DNA of 16,444 bases from JAVBJV01 sp031546815 (lineage in GTDB: Bacteria; Pseudomonadota; Alphaproteobacteria; Acetobacterales; Acetobacteraceae), in the NCBI GenBank assembly GCA_031546815.1, contig JAVBJV010000031.1, positions 1 to 16,444 of the forward strand, written 5' to 3'. The notes under the pieces were generated by a model. That model was not told where the DNA came from. It ran no database searches and worked only from the letters and a program-made list of their open reading frames with translations. Below are positions 1 to 6,776 of the stretch, in pieces. Position 1 is the first letter of the stretch. Each line of letters opens with the position of its first letter. The translations under genes and the position numbers were made by a program.

Positions 1-373
1 CATTGTGGTAAAGCAGATCAAGACCGGCGCCCGGCTGACAATCCCGATCCACCCGGCATTGGCGGCTGAGCTGGCGCTTCTGCCGTCAGACCGTCCCGCA
101 TTCCTGCTCAGCGGCTGGGGGAAACCTTTCGCCAGCAGCACAGCTTTCTATAACTGGTTCAGGGAACGCTGCCGCGAGGCCGGTATCCGCGATGGATTAT
201 CGCCGCATGGCCTGCGTAAAGCGGCGGCACGCCGCCTGGCCGAAGCCGGATGCACCGCGCATCAAATCGCCTCGATCACCGGCCACCGGACCCTGGCCGA
301 GGTCCAACGCTATACGCTGGCTGCCGACCAGGAACGTCTGGCCATCGAAGCCATGGCCCGTATCACTAAGTAA
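1..373 (+). CDS. Tyrosine recombinase (phage-type integrase), C-terminal catalytic part, cut by the window edge
   Basis: The reading frame is open to the left edge and ends with TAA at 371-373, so only the last ~123 residues are visible. Counting from the GTG at position 5, the fragment carries most of the tyrosine-recombinase active site. There is a beta-hairpin lysine (QIKTGARLTIP, Lys6), the HxxR box (SPHGLRK, His68 and Arg71), the third histidine (TGHR, His94) and the nucleophilic tyrosine (QRYT, Tyr103). The first catalytic arginine and the arm- and core-binding domains must lie upstream of the window. Such enzymes cut and rejoin DNA at att sites to integrate or excise phages and genomic islands. 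The gene runs toward the 3' end of a tRNA-Ala gene 90 bases away, a common integration target. Spacing and intact motifs suggest a functional C-terminus. Whether the whole protein is intact cannot be seen. Confidence 0.9.
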   Translation, partial: IVVKQIKTGARLTIPIHPALAAELALLPSDRPAFLLSGWGKPFASSTAFYNWFRERCREAGIRDGLSPHGLRKAAARRLAEAGCTAHQIASITGHRTLAEVQRYTLAADQERLAIEAMARITK

Positions 374-385
374 GGTAACGTGAGG

Positions 386-441
386 ACCGATTGGCTAACT
401 TTATACAGTGAGCCAATTTTCTGGCTTCCAACCGATTGGAA
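386..441. repeat. Cluster of short direct and inverted repeats between integrase and tRNA-Ala
   Basis: ACCGATTGG occurs twice in direct orientation (386-394 and 431-439). ATTGGCT at 390-396 is matched by its inverse AGCCAAT at 411-417 with a 14-base spacer. AGCCA at 411-415 also pairs with TGGCT at 422-426. TTCCAA/TTGGAA arms (426-431, 436-441) form a perfect 6-bp hairpin around the tetranucleotide CCGA. These could be recombinase or excisionase binding sites of an attachment region, or weak terminators for the integrase or the tRNA. No strong T-tract follows any stem, so the terminator reading is weak. Function is inference; the repeats themselves are read directly. Confidence 0.5.
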
Positions 442-463
442 TATATGAATAATCTGCAGGGGA

Positions 464-539
464 TGGTGGAGCTGAGGGGAATCGAACCCCTGACCTCCTC
501 ATTGCGAACGAGGCGCTCTACCATCTGAGCTACAGCCCC
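464..539 (-). tRNA. tRNA-Ala (anticodon CGC), CCA encoded
   Basis: Read on the minus strand, a full 76-base cloverleaf runs from GGGGCTG to an encoded CCA at 466-464. The acceptor stem pairs GGGGCTG with CAGCTCC and contains a G3:U70 wobble, the hallmark identity element of alanine tRNA. The anticodon stem is CCTCG/TGAGG and the 7-base loop TTCGCAA places CGC at the anticodon, decoding GCG. The T arm carries GGTTCGATTCC. The 3' end faces the integrase gene, the usual geometry of an integration site. Tyrosine recombinases often use tRNA 3' halves as attB because the incoming element restores the sequence. Confidence 0.97.
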
Positions 540-557
540 ATCCCGTGCGAGGGCCGG

Positions 558-586
558 TTTATCCTAAGCCTGATGGGTTTCGTCAA
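558..586 (-). promoter_or_regulatory. Sigma-70-type promoter for tRNA-Ala
   Basis: On the minus strand, TTGACG (586-581) and GATAAA (563-558) are separated by exactly 17 bases. This predicts a transcript start near 551, about a dozen bases before the mature tRNA 5' end at 539. The -35 matches consensus in five of six positions; the -10 is weaker. A GC-rich stretch, CCGGCCCTCG, lies between the -10 and the tRNA, resembling the discriminator of stringently controlled stable-RNA promoters. Confidence 0.6.
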
Positions 587-718
587 GCGGTAGAATGCAC
601 CCGCGCGAGTCCTGAGTGGATTTTTATGGGCCCCGAAGCCCCGGGCAACTTCACAAGTCTCCCCCCAGACTGATTGAGCATCGGAATTTTTATGGCGTAA
701 AGATTGCTGACACTGTGC

Positions 719-754
719 GCCCGCACAGCAGCCGAAGCTGGTTACTGCGCGGGC
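719..754 (-). terminator. UUCG-capped two-stage hairpin after the metalloprotease gene
   Basis: On the minus strand, 12 bases after the protease stop codon, GCCCGCGCAG (754-745) pairs with CTGTGCGGGC (728-719) in nine Watson-Crick pairs and one G-U pair. Inside it, CAGC-TTCG-GCTG (740-729) forms a second stem closed by the very stable C(UUCG)G tetraloop, offset by an unpaired TAAC on one side only. No run of T follows directly (the next bases are GCACAGTGTC). It may therefore be an imperfect terminator or a 3'-end stabilising structure, not a canonical rho-independent terminator. Confidence 0.55.
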
Positions 755-765
755 CCGACAAATCT

Positions 766-2223
766 CTACGCGTAAATTATCCCATGATGGTACAGGTCTT
801 CATTCAATGCCTGCACAGTGGCATCCTGAGATATCTGTTGAGCAATCCAGCCTCTACCCTGCCCAGAGCTATACATTGCGGACAGCCAGTAGTTGATTTC
901 AGTTGGAGCAGCATCACGATTCAGGGCGTTGTGATACAGAGTTTGCATGTAGTCAGCGTCTGAAATGTAAGGCAAATGGCCAGAGTTCACCATTTCCTGC
1001 GCCACAGTGCCTAGCGACTTGTAGCCACGCTGCATAGCATCAAGCCAGAAATTGAAGGCTTCTTTCGGGAACGGCGAATCGCCATACAGGCTTTCCCACA
1101 GATGAGCGAGGGTGCCAGCACCGGGTTTCGGGTTAAACACACTCAGACCGTCTACGTGACCGCTTTTGAGGCTATAGGCCTCCGGGCTTTCGGAAGCTGA
1201 AACAAACAGGCCCCCACGATCATGGGTTTGCTGCAGATAATACATGGCATTTGCATAACCCTCCGCATCAGGCGCACGGCTCAGCAGGTTAGTATAGATA
1301 GCAGTAACCATCTCATGATCTGACCAGCCAACCGTTTCCTTCGCAAACATGTCGGCAACATACTTCAGACTATAACCAGCCCGCATGGTATTGGTCCAAT
1401 AAGCGACCTCAGAACCGGCGCCTTCCCGGTTAAACACGATCTCGTACAATCGTTGCACCTGAAACCAAGGGGCGCTGTCGGACAGGACCATATCACCATC
1501 AAACAACGAAACCGAAACAACTTCTGCGGGAAGATATTTCGTCCAGCCTATTCCGGTGATGTTGAACCCACCACCGGCTACAGGTGCTGCGTGCAACTCG
1601 CTATAGCCCGCATCCCACCCACCATACAGGTGCTGAGCTGCGGCAATGTCATACGATCCCAACCGCGCTGGCTTGACACCAGGAGACGTGTCATATGCCA
1701 TTACGGTATTGTGCACCGTCATCTCGCCTTGCGGCAGCTGTACGCCAGGATCAAACGGATGCTTGAAACCCAAAGCATGCCCGGTTTCATGCAACATAAC
1801 CATGTATTCATAGCTACCCGGCTGGAAGCCACTGTTTCCGTAAAGGCCTTTATCAAGAACCAGCCGGCCCGACAGCGAGGAGTTTCCCGGGTAATAAGCA
1901 TATGCCGCAACGTTGGCCGATCCGATCGCCGCCATATGAATATCGATATCGGCCAGCTTCCACAGGTAATCGGGTAATTCGACGAGAATAATGCCGCTCA
2001 CATCCGCCCATGCATGCAATGCCTGACGTTCGGCGTTGCGCTGTGCGGCGGTCAAGGGGGACCAGTCATATGGATTGGTATTGTATACCGTGACCTCTCC
2101 GGGCGAGTCTGCAAACGCATAAGTTACAATGGTCGAAACCCCCGTTGGTCCGGCCCAACGTGCAGGCTCTCCCCCTGCGTTGTACAACAATGCATCAATG
2201 CGATAATTCCCAGAAAACGGCAT
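766..2223 (-). CDS. M10 (serralysin/matrixin-like) zinc metalloprotease with DUF4214-like repeats
   Basis: This 485-residue protein has the zinc-protease signature HETGHALGFKH at residues 145-155 (HExxHxxGxxH; His145, His149 and His155 as zinc ligands, Glu146 catalytic). The Met-turn VMAYD follows at 174-178 (Met175, with Tyr177 placed like the serralysin tyrosine ligand). The N-terminal RIDALL segment fits secreted M10 proteases. The C-terminal half holds four related ~40-residue repeats of DUF4214 type, around 257-297, 306-349, 374-414 and 426-467, each with a LYxxxxxR... or similar start and a YW/FW pair. I see no GGxGxD RTX nonapeptides and no N-terminal signal peptide. Export by a type I system through the C-terminus is therefore plausible but not shown, and no exporter lies nearby. 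The start is well supported: GAGGGG (2235-2230) sits 6 bases before the ATG. Base composition is near 48% G+C (29/60 in line 1321-1380), far below the neighbours, suggesting horizontal acquisition. Confidence 0.85.
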   Translation of the reverse strand: MPFSGNYRIDALLYNAGGEPARWAGPTGVSTIVTYAFADSPGEVTVYNTNPYDWSPLTAAQRNAERQALHAWADVSGIILVELPDYLWKLADIDIHMAAIGSANVAAYAYYPGNSSLSGRLVLDKGLYGNSGFQPGSYEYMVMLHETGHALGFKHPFDPGVQLPQGEMTVHNTVMAYDTSPGVKPARLGSYDIAAAQHLYGGWDAGYSELHAAPVAGGGFNITGIGWTKYLPAEVVSVSLFDGDMVLSDSAPWFQVQRLYEIVFNREGAGSEVAYWTNTMRAGYSLKYVADMFAKETVGWSDHEMVTAIYTNLLSRAPDAEGYANAMYYLQQTHDRGGLFVSASESPEAYSLKSGHVDGLSVFNPKPGAGTLAHLWESLYGDSPFPKEAFNFWLDAMQRGYKSLGTVAQEMVNSGHLPYISDADYMQTLYHNALNRDAAPTEINYWLSAMYSSGQGRGWIAQQISQDATVQALNEDLYHHGIIYA

Positions 2224-2556
2224 TTTTTTCCCCTCATCCTAAAATCCGGCGCGCTCTAACTACCCGCCATTCAACACGTGCAGCTCTTAAGGCTGCTCAA
2301 ATAGAAAATGACTGAGCGCTCAATTTGCTGCATATTTTAAAAATAAAACCTTATGGAATTTATCGCCGTGAGAAATTTACTTTTAGGCGAGTAAAGTATA
2401 CTTATTTTTATGAAATGAAATTATTGCTGGCATTATTTGCATATTGTTAATTCATTTGGTTTGATCACAACTGATCATCAACCATTTCGGTAACAATCCA
2501 TTACCACCCGCTGGTCTTTCGTTCGTTGCCGTGACAAATATCGCGCTGCATCAAGA
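2224..2556. other. AT-rich divergent intergenic region with several short palindromes
   Basis: No gene is visible here between two divergent genes. The stretch is very AT-rich in its middle (2401-2460 is 14/60 G+C) and returns to high GC near 2500, so it marks a compositional boundary. It holds the protease ribosome-binding site (2230-2235), an imperfect palindrome at 2280-2296 (GCAGC...GCTGC), and the perfect palindromes TGAGCGCTCA (2313-2322) and AAGTATACTT (2394-2403). Paired TGATCA sites lie around 2462-2478. Promoters for both flanking genes should lie here, but I cannot place convincing -35/-10 pairs. An AT-rich block of this kind is typical of nucleoid-protein (H-NS/MucR-like) binding at acquired genes; that is inference. 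Confidence 0.5.
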
Positions 2557-3873
2557 ATGGCGGATACCCGGATGGACCACGTACAGATCGATCAGCGCCT
2601 CCAAACCATCGGCGACCAACGCGCCCGCTGGCGCGTGGTGATGCTGACCAGCATCGGCGGCGCGATCGAATTCTACGACTTCATCGTCTACGCCATCTTC
2701 GCGCAGTACATCTCGGCCGCGTTCTTCCCCTCGGACGATCAGTTCCTGTCCTACGTCAACACCTTCGCCGTGTTCGCCGTGGGCTACGCCATTCGCCCGT
2801 TGGGTGGAGCCATCTTCAGCCATTTCGGCGACAAATACGGCCGACGCCCGGTCTTTCTGTGGTCGCTGTTGACCATCTCGCTGGCCAGTATCGCCATGGG
2901 GCTGATGCCGCCCTATGCCGTGGGCGGGGCAGCCGCCACCATCGCCTTCGTCGCGCTGCGCCTGATCCAGAGCGCCTGCTTCGGCGGCGAGATCGGTGGC
3001 GCCGTTGCCTATGTGGTCGAGACCGCGCAGCGTCGTGCCGGGCTGGCCTGCGGGTTGATGTTCGGGTTGCTGACCAGCGGCGTGATGCTGGCCACCGGCA
3101 TCAACAAGCTGATCCACATGACCATGGCCCCCGCCGACGTGGCCTTTTACGGCTGGCGCATCGCCTTTATCCTGGGCGGCATTCTGGGGATCGTCGGCTA
3201 TATCGTGCGGGGCGCGCTGGAGGAATCACCCGCGTTCCTCGGCATGCGGGCACACGCGAAACAGCCGCTGGGCGAACTGGCGCGCAACCATATGGCCCCT
3301 GTGCTGGTGGCGTTTGCTGTCTCGGCCGCAACCGGGGCACTGAACGGGCTGATGTTCGGGTATATGCCGTCCTATCTGGTCAAGGTGCTGAACTACGCCC
3401 CCGCCGATGCCGCATCGGCCATCAGTCTGGGCACTGGCGTCGCCGCCATCTGTTACGTGCTGGTCGGCATGGTGTCGGACAGCATGAAGCGTTACTGGCT
3501 GCACCGCATCGGCTGCGTCGTGCTGATCATCACCGCATGGCCGGTGTTCCAGGCGCTGGCGGGGCACGCTTACAGCCCGATGCTCGTGCTGGTCATGCTG
3601 GCGATCTGCAGCGCGCTGGTGAACGGCACCATCGGCGTGGTGCTGGCCGACCTGTTCCCGACCCGGGTGCGGGCCAGCGGGATTTCGATGTCGTATAACG
3701 TCGCCATGGCGCTGTTCCAGGGCACCACGCCGCTGATCGCCACGCTGCTGATCGGCCGGACGGGCAACCCGATCAGCCCAGCATACTGGCTGATCGGCAT
3801 GTGCACGTTCTCGCTGCTGGCGGGGATGTACCTGAAGCGTTACAGCGGCAACATCCTGCGGAACGATAACTAA
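2557..3873 (+). CDS. MFS transporter of the metabolite:H+ symporter (MHS) family
   Basis: This 438-residue integral inner-membrane protein has about 12 hydrophobic segments. The first membrane segment contains EFYDF (38-42), the MHS-family counterpart of the WYDF signature. The loop after TM2 has the MFS motif GDKYGRRP (91-98), and the proteins closest by eye are the KgtP/ProP/ShiA group. These use the proton gradient to import small organic acids, osmolytes or shikimate-like compounds; the substrate cannot be read from sequence. ATG at 2557 gives the longest frame, but its ribosome-binding site is poor and the ATG at 2572 is an alternative. It is transcribed from the AT-rich gap shared with the protease and ends inside the stop codon of the convergent peptidase gene (4-base overlap). 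Confidence 0.85.
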   Translation: MADTRMDHVQIDQRLQTIGDQRARWRVVMLTSIGGAIEFYDFIVYAIFAQYISAAFFPSDDQFLSYVNTFAVFAVGYAIRPLGGAIFSHFGDKYGRRPVFLWSLLTISLASIAMGLMPPYAVGGAAATIAFVALRLIQSACFGGEIGGAVAYVVETAQRRAGLACGLMFGLLTSGVMLATGINKLIHMTMAPADVAFYGWRIAFILGGILGIVGYIVRGALEESPAFLGMRAHAKQPLGELARNHMAPVLVAFAVSAATGALNGLMFGYMPSYLVKVLNYAPADAASAISLGTGVAAICYVLVGMVSDSMKRYWLHRIGCVVLIITAWPVFQALAGHAYSPMLVLVMLAICSALVNGTIGVVLADLFPTRVRASGISMSYNVAMALFQGTTPLIATLLIGRTGNPISPAYWLIGMCTFSLLAGMYLKRYSGNILRNDN

Positions 3874-4820
3874 ACTCTTCCGCGGAACCGCTCCACCGCC
3901 GCCACCAGCGCGGTGCGGATGCCGGGCTCAAGGGCTGAATGTCCGGCATCGGGGATCACCGTCAGACGCGCCGCGCGCCATGCCGCCGCGAGGTCGAACG
4001 CGCTGAACGCCGGGCAGATCATGTCGTATCGCCCCTGCACGATCTCGGCCGGGATGTGGGCGATGCGGTTCATATGCGCCAGCAGCCCGCCCTCCGGCAG
4101 GAACAGATCGTGCGCGAAGTAATGCGCCTCGAGTCGCGCCAGCCCCAGTGCCGTGCGATCCTGCGCAAAGGCCAGGGCCAGCGGCGATGTGGGCAGCAGA
4201 GTGGAACACACACCTTCATACATGCTCCACGCCCGCGCGGCGGGGCCGTGGATCAGCGGGTTTAAGTCGTTCAGCCGCGCCCGGTAAGCACCCAGCAGAT
4301 CGGCGCGTTCGCCATCCGGGATGAAGCCCGAAAACGCCGCCCAGGCTTCGGGGAACACCATGCGCATGTCGCGCATGAACCAATCCACCTCGGCCCGCCG
4401 CCCCAGGAAGATGCCGCGCAGCACACAGGCCGCCACGCGCTCGGGATGTGCCTGCGCATAGGCCAGCGCCAGCGTGGAACCCCACGACCCGCCGAACAGC
4501 AGGAAGCGTTCAATCCCCAGATACACGCGCAGCGTTTCGATATCGCCCACCAGATGCGGCGTGGTGTTGTCGCGCAGTTCCCCCAGCGGATGCGACCGCC
4601 CGGCACCGCGCTGGTCGAACACCACGATGCGCCAATAATGCGGGTCGAAGAAGCGCCGGTGCACAGCCCCCGCCCCGGCACCGGGGCCGCCATGCAGAAA
4701 CATCACCGCCGGGCCGGTCGGGTTACCCGACTGTTCCCAGTACAGCGTATGCCCGCCCGAGACAGGCAGGTACCCGGTTTCGTATGGCCCGATTTCGGGG
4801 AACAGATCTCCGCGTGGCAT
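3870..4820 (-). CDS. pip: Proline iminopeptidase (alpha/beta hydrolase, S33)
   Basis: The 316-residue protein matches the usual length of bacterial proline iminopeptidase (EC 3.4.11.5), a cytoplasmic serine peptidase that removes N-terminal proline. Motifs are in family order: oxyanion loop HGGPG (43-47), VVFDQRGAGRS (66-76), nucleophile elbow GGSWGS (110-115, Ser112), acidic residue in GRYDMICP (Asp266) and catalytic His in DAGHS (His294). All three catalytic residues are present, so the enzyme should be active. It lies 39 bases downstream of the tetR gene on the same strand, so the two may be cotranscribed. A short CGCATG/CATGCG hairpin (4823-4839) sits just before the start. Its stop codon (3870-3872) overlaps the stop of the convergent MFS gene. 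No clear Shine-Dalgarno sequence precedes the ATG. Confidence 0.93.
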   Translation of the reverse strand: MPRGDLFPEIGPYETGYLPVSGGHTLYWEQSGNPTGPAVMFLHGGPGAGAGAVHRRFFDPHYWRIVVFDQRGAGRSHPLGELRDNTTPHLVGDIETLRVYLGIERFLLFGGSWGSTLALAYAQAHPERVAACVLRGIFLGRRAEVDWFMRDMRMVFPEAWAAFSGFIPDGERADLLGAYRARLNDLNPLIHGPAARAWSMYEGVCSTLLPTSPLALAFAQDRTALGLARLEAHYFAHDLFLPEGGLLAHMNRIAHIPAEIVQGRYDMICPAFSAFDLAAAWRAARLTVIPDAGHSALEPGIRTALVAAVERFRGRV

Positions 4821-4859
4821 GCCGCATGCTAAACATGCGCGATGCCGGGTCGCTACCGT

Positions 4860-5486
4860 TTATGGACCAAAGGCGCGCAAAAATGTGTCGGCCGCAGCCT
4901 CGGCCACCTGTGCGGTATCCGCGTCGGTCGGCGCGGGGGGCAGGTCCAGCGTGGCGCGGAAGAAGACGCTGGTGCGCAGCATGGCCAGAAAATGCTCGGC
5001 CGCCGTGCGGGCGTCGGGGGCGCGCAGATGTCCGGATGCGGTTTCGGCCGCAATCCAGTTGACCATCCATTCCTTCAGCTTGTGCGGCCCGGCTTCGTAA
5101 AATGCCGCCGCCAGTTCGGGGAAGCGCGGCGATTCCGCCATCACCACCCGATACAATCCCAGCGTGCGCGGCTGCAGGAAGAACGCCAGCCATTCTGTCC
5201 CCATGGTCACCAGAGTCGCCCGCATGTCCGTCGCATGTTCGACGGGGATCTCCTCGGCCAACCGCTGCAATCGCGCGCAATTCGAGGCGACAATTGTCGC
5301 GAACAGTTTGTCCTTGCCGGGGAAATGCGCATACAGCGTCGCCTTCGAGACCCCAGCCTCGCGCGCCACCACATCCATGCTGACCGCGCCGTACCCCTGC
5401 GAGAGGAACAACTGAGCCGCCGCTTCCAGCACCGCGCGGCGCTTGGGCGATTCATCCAGACAGGCAATCGGGCGAACTTCTGACAT
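4860..5486 (-). CDS. TetR/AcrR-family transcriptional repressor of the adjacent efflux locus
   Basis: Taking the ATG at 5486 gives 208 residues, normal for this family. The N-terminus has the TetR helix-turn-helix (about residues 32-60), with core VAREAGVSKATLYAHFPGKD and the typical preceding AAAQLFLSQGYGAVSM. The C-terminal ligand-binding region resembles AcrR/AefR-type sensors (AESPRFPELAAAFYEAGP). These proteins dimerise on a palindromic operator and leave it when a hydrophobic drug-like ligand binds. The gene is divergent from an EmrA-type adaptor, and a perfect palindrome lies between them, so local repression of the pump and autoregulation are likely. The start is uncertain: the frame also stays open to ATGs at 5525 and 5567, the latter inside the inverted repeat and therefore less likely. 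None has a convincing ribosome-binding site. Confidence 0.88.
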   Translation of the reverse strand: MSEVRPIACLDESPKRRAVLEAAAQLFLSQGYGAVSMDVVAREAGVSKATLYAHFPGKDKLFATIVASNCARLQRLAEEIPVEHATDMRATLVTMGTEWLAFFLQPRTLGLYRVVMAESPRFPELAAAFYEAGPHKLKEWMVNWIAAETASGHLRAPDARTAAEHFLAMLRTSVFFRATLDLPPAPTDADTAQVAEAAADTFLRAFGP

Positions 5487-5551
5487 TGCATACAGGTGGA
5501 CCCGCACAGACCGAAGGTCAATCATTCCCCACATAGTGCGCGGAAACCCTG

Positions 5552-5569
5552 GTATGCAAAAAAGCATAC
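5552..5569. repeat. Inverted repeat GTATGC-A6-GCATAC
   Basis: Perfect 6-bp arms (5552-5557 and 5564-5569) are separated by six A residues. It overlaps the end of the presumed operator palindrome by two bases. It could be a second binding site for the TetR protein or for another regulator, or part of the tetR promoter. An AT-tract spacer of this kind would bend the DNA. Confidence 0.5.
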
Positions 5570-5582
5570 TGAACTGTTCAGT
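5568..5582. promoter_or_regulatory. Probable TetR-family operator
   Basis: ACTGAAC-T-GTTCAGT is a perfect 7-1-7 palindrome lying between the tetR start and the adaptor start. The ACTGAAC/GTTCAGT pattern is widespread upstream of TetR-controlled efflux genes in proteobacteria (general knowledge, not checked here). It would block transcription of the divergent pump genes, and of tetR itself, when occupied. I cannot place the -35 and -10 elements with confidence. Confidence 0.7.
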
Positions 5583-5624
5583 TTACTCTTGAAGGCCGAT
5601 ATCGTTCCGGATCATTGTGCGGCG

Positions 5625-6776
5625 ATGAATGTCATAGCTGAAAAGCCCGTCTCCGACACCACCACAACGGCCTCGCCGCCGACCAGCCGCAAGCGTTACC
5701 TGCGGACGGGTGCGGCCATTCTGGGCGCGCTTGCCGTTATCGTCGTCGGTAACTGGTGGCTGGTCGAGGGGCGGTATGTCATCTCGACCGACAACGCCTA
5801 TGTGCAGGGTGACATCACCGTGCTCAGCCCGCGCATTGCCGGGCATGTGGCGGAAATTCTGGTGCGCGACAACCAGCCCGTGCGTGCCGGAGACCCGCTG
5901 ATCCGCCTGCGGACCGAGGAATGGCAGGCCCGCCTTGCCAACGCGCAGGCTGGCGTCGCGCAGGCCGAGGCCGCCATCGCCACCGCCCAGGCGCAGATCG
6001 CCGCGCAGCAGGCCCAGGTGCTGCAGGCCAGCGCCGAGATCGGCAACGCCGAGGCCGAACGCACCCGCGCCGCCGCCGACGCCACCCGTTATTCGTCGCT
6101 GTCCGGACAGGGCTGGTCGTCGCGTCAGGCGGCCGAGAAAGCCGTGGCCGACCTGCGCAAGGCCGAAGCCCAGCTGGCCGCCCAGCGCGCCATGCGCGAT
6201 GTAGCCGAACGCCAGCTGGATGTCGCCCGCGCCACATTGACCCAGGCCGATGCGCGTCTGCTCGCCGCCCGGGCCGAGGCCGAACTGGCCCGCATCGACC
6301 TCGACAACACCGAAATCCGCGCCCCGTTCGACGGCATGGTCGGCAATCGCGCCGCGCAGATCGGCCAGTATGTTGCCCCCGGCACGCTGCTGATCGCCAT
6401 CGCCCCGCCGCCCGCGCGCCAGTATGTGGTGGCCAATTTCAAGGAAACCCAGATCCCGCAGATGCGCCCCGGCCTGCCGGTAACGCTGACGGTGGACGCC
6501 ATACCCGATCTGGAGATCCACGGCGTGGTGGACAGTCTTGCCCCTGCCACCGGCAGCCAGTTCAGCCTGCTGCCGCCCGAGAACGCCACCGGCAACTTCA
6601 CCAAGATCGTCCAGCGCGTGCCGGTGCGGGTCACCTTCTCGCCCAGTGAGGCGGAGAAACTCGCCCAGCTGCGCCCGGGCCTGTCGGTCGAGGCCGAGGT
6701 CGATACACGCGGCCCCGGTGCCGTGCGCCACGGCCTGTTCGGCGCGCGGGGGGCGACTCTCGGCCTCGCGCGATGA
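5625..6776 (+). CDS. HlyD/EmrA-type membrane fusion protein (periplasmic efflux adaptor)
   Basis: With the ATG at 5625 this is a 383-residue adaptor that would link an inner-membrane MFS pump to an outer-membrane channel. One membrane segment near residues 28-46 follows a basic stretch (SRKRYLR). The first biotinyl-lipoyl half (TDNAYVQGDI, then GHVAEILVRDNQPVRAGDPL) lies at about 55-92. A long Ala/Gln/Glu-rich coiled coil covers about 97-220, and the second lipoyl half with the beta barrel follows (IRAPFDGMVGNRAAQIGQYV). The architecture is complete. The frame extends upstream to 5496, but that would cross the operator, and the encoded extension is unlike the family. The start lacks a strong Shine-Dalgarno sequence. 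The stop overlaps the next start in ATGA (6773-6776), so translation of the two pump components is probably coupled. Confidence 0.9.
   Translation: MNVIAEKPVSDTTTTASPPTSRKRYLRTGAAILGALAVIVVGNWWLVEGRYVISTDNAYVQGDITVLSPRIAGHVAEILVRDNQPVRAGDPLIRLRTEEWQARLANAQAGVAQAEAAIATAQAQIAAQQAQVLQASAEIGNAEAERTRAAADATRYSSLSGQGWSSRQAAEKAVADLRKAEAQLAAQRAMRDVAERQLDVARATLTQADARLLAARAEAELARIDLDNTEIRAPFDGMVGNRAAQIGQYVAPGTLLIAIAPPPARQYVVANFKETQIPQMRPGLPVTLTVDAIPDLEIHGVVDSLAPATGSQFSLLPPENATGNFTKIVQRVPVRVTFSPSEAEKLAQLRPGLSVEAEVDTRGPGAVRHGLFGARGATLGLAR

Noticed and set aside
616..963. Plus-strand ORF downstream of the tRNA
   Set aside because: Runs through the hairpin and antisense to the protease C-terminus; no ribosome-binding site and no recognisable content.
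4823..4839. CGCATG-CTAAA-CATGCG hairpin between tetR and pip as a terminator
   Set aside because: Short stem and no T-tract; more likely chance or a minor translation-affecting structure, mentioned only under pip.
5583..6731. 382-codon minus-strand frame opposite the EmrA-type gene
   Set aside because: Gly/Arg/His-rich product typical of the complement of a GC-rich coding sequence; the plus strand encodes a clear HlyD adaptor.
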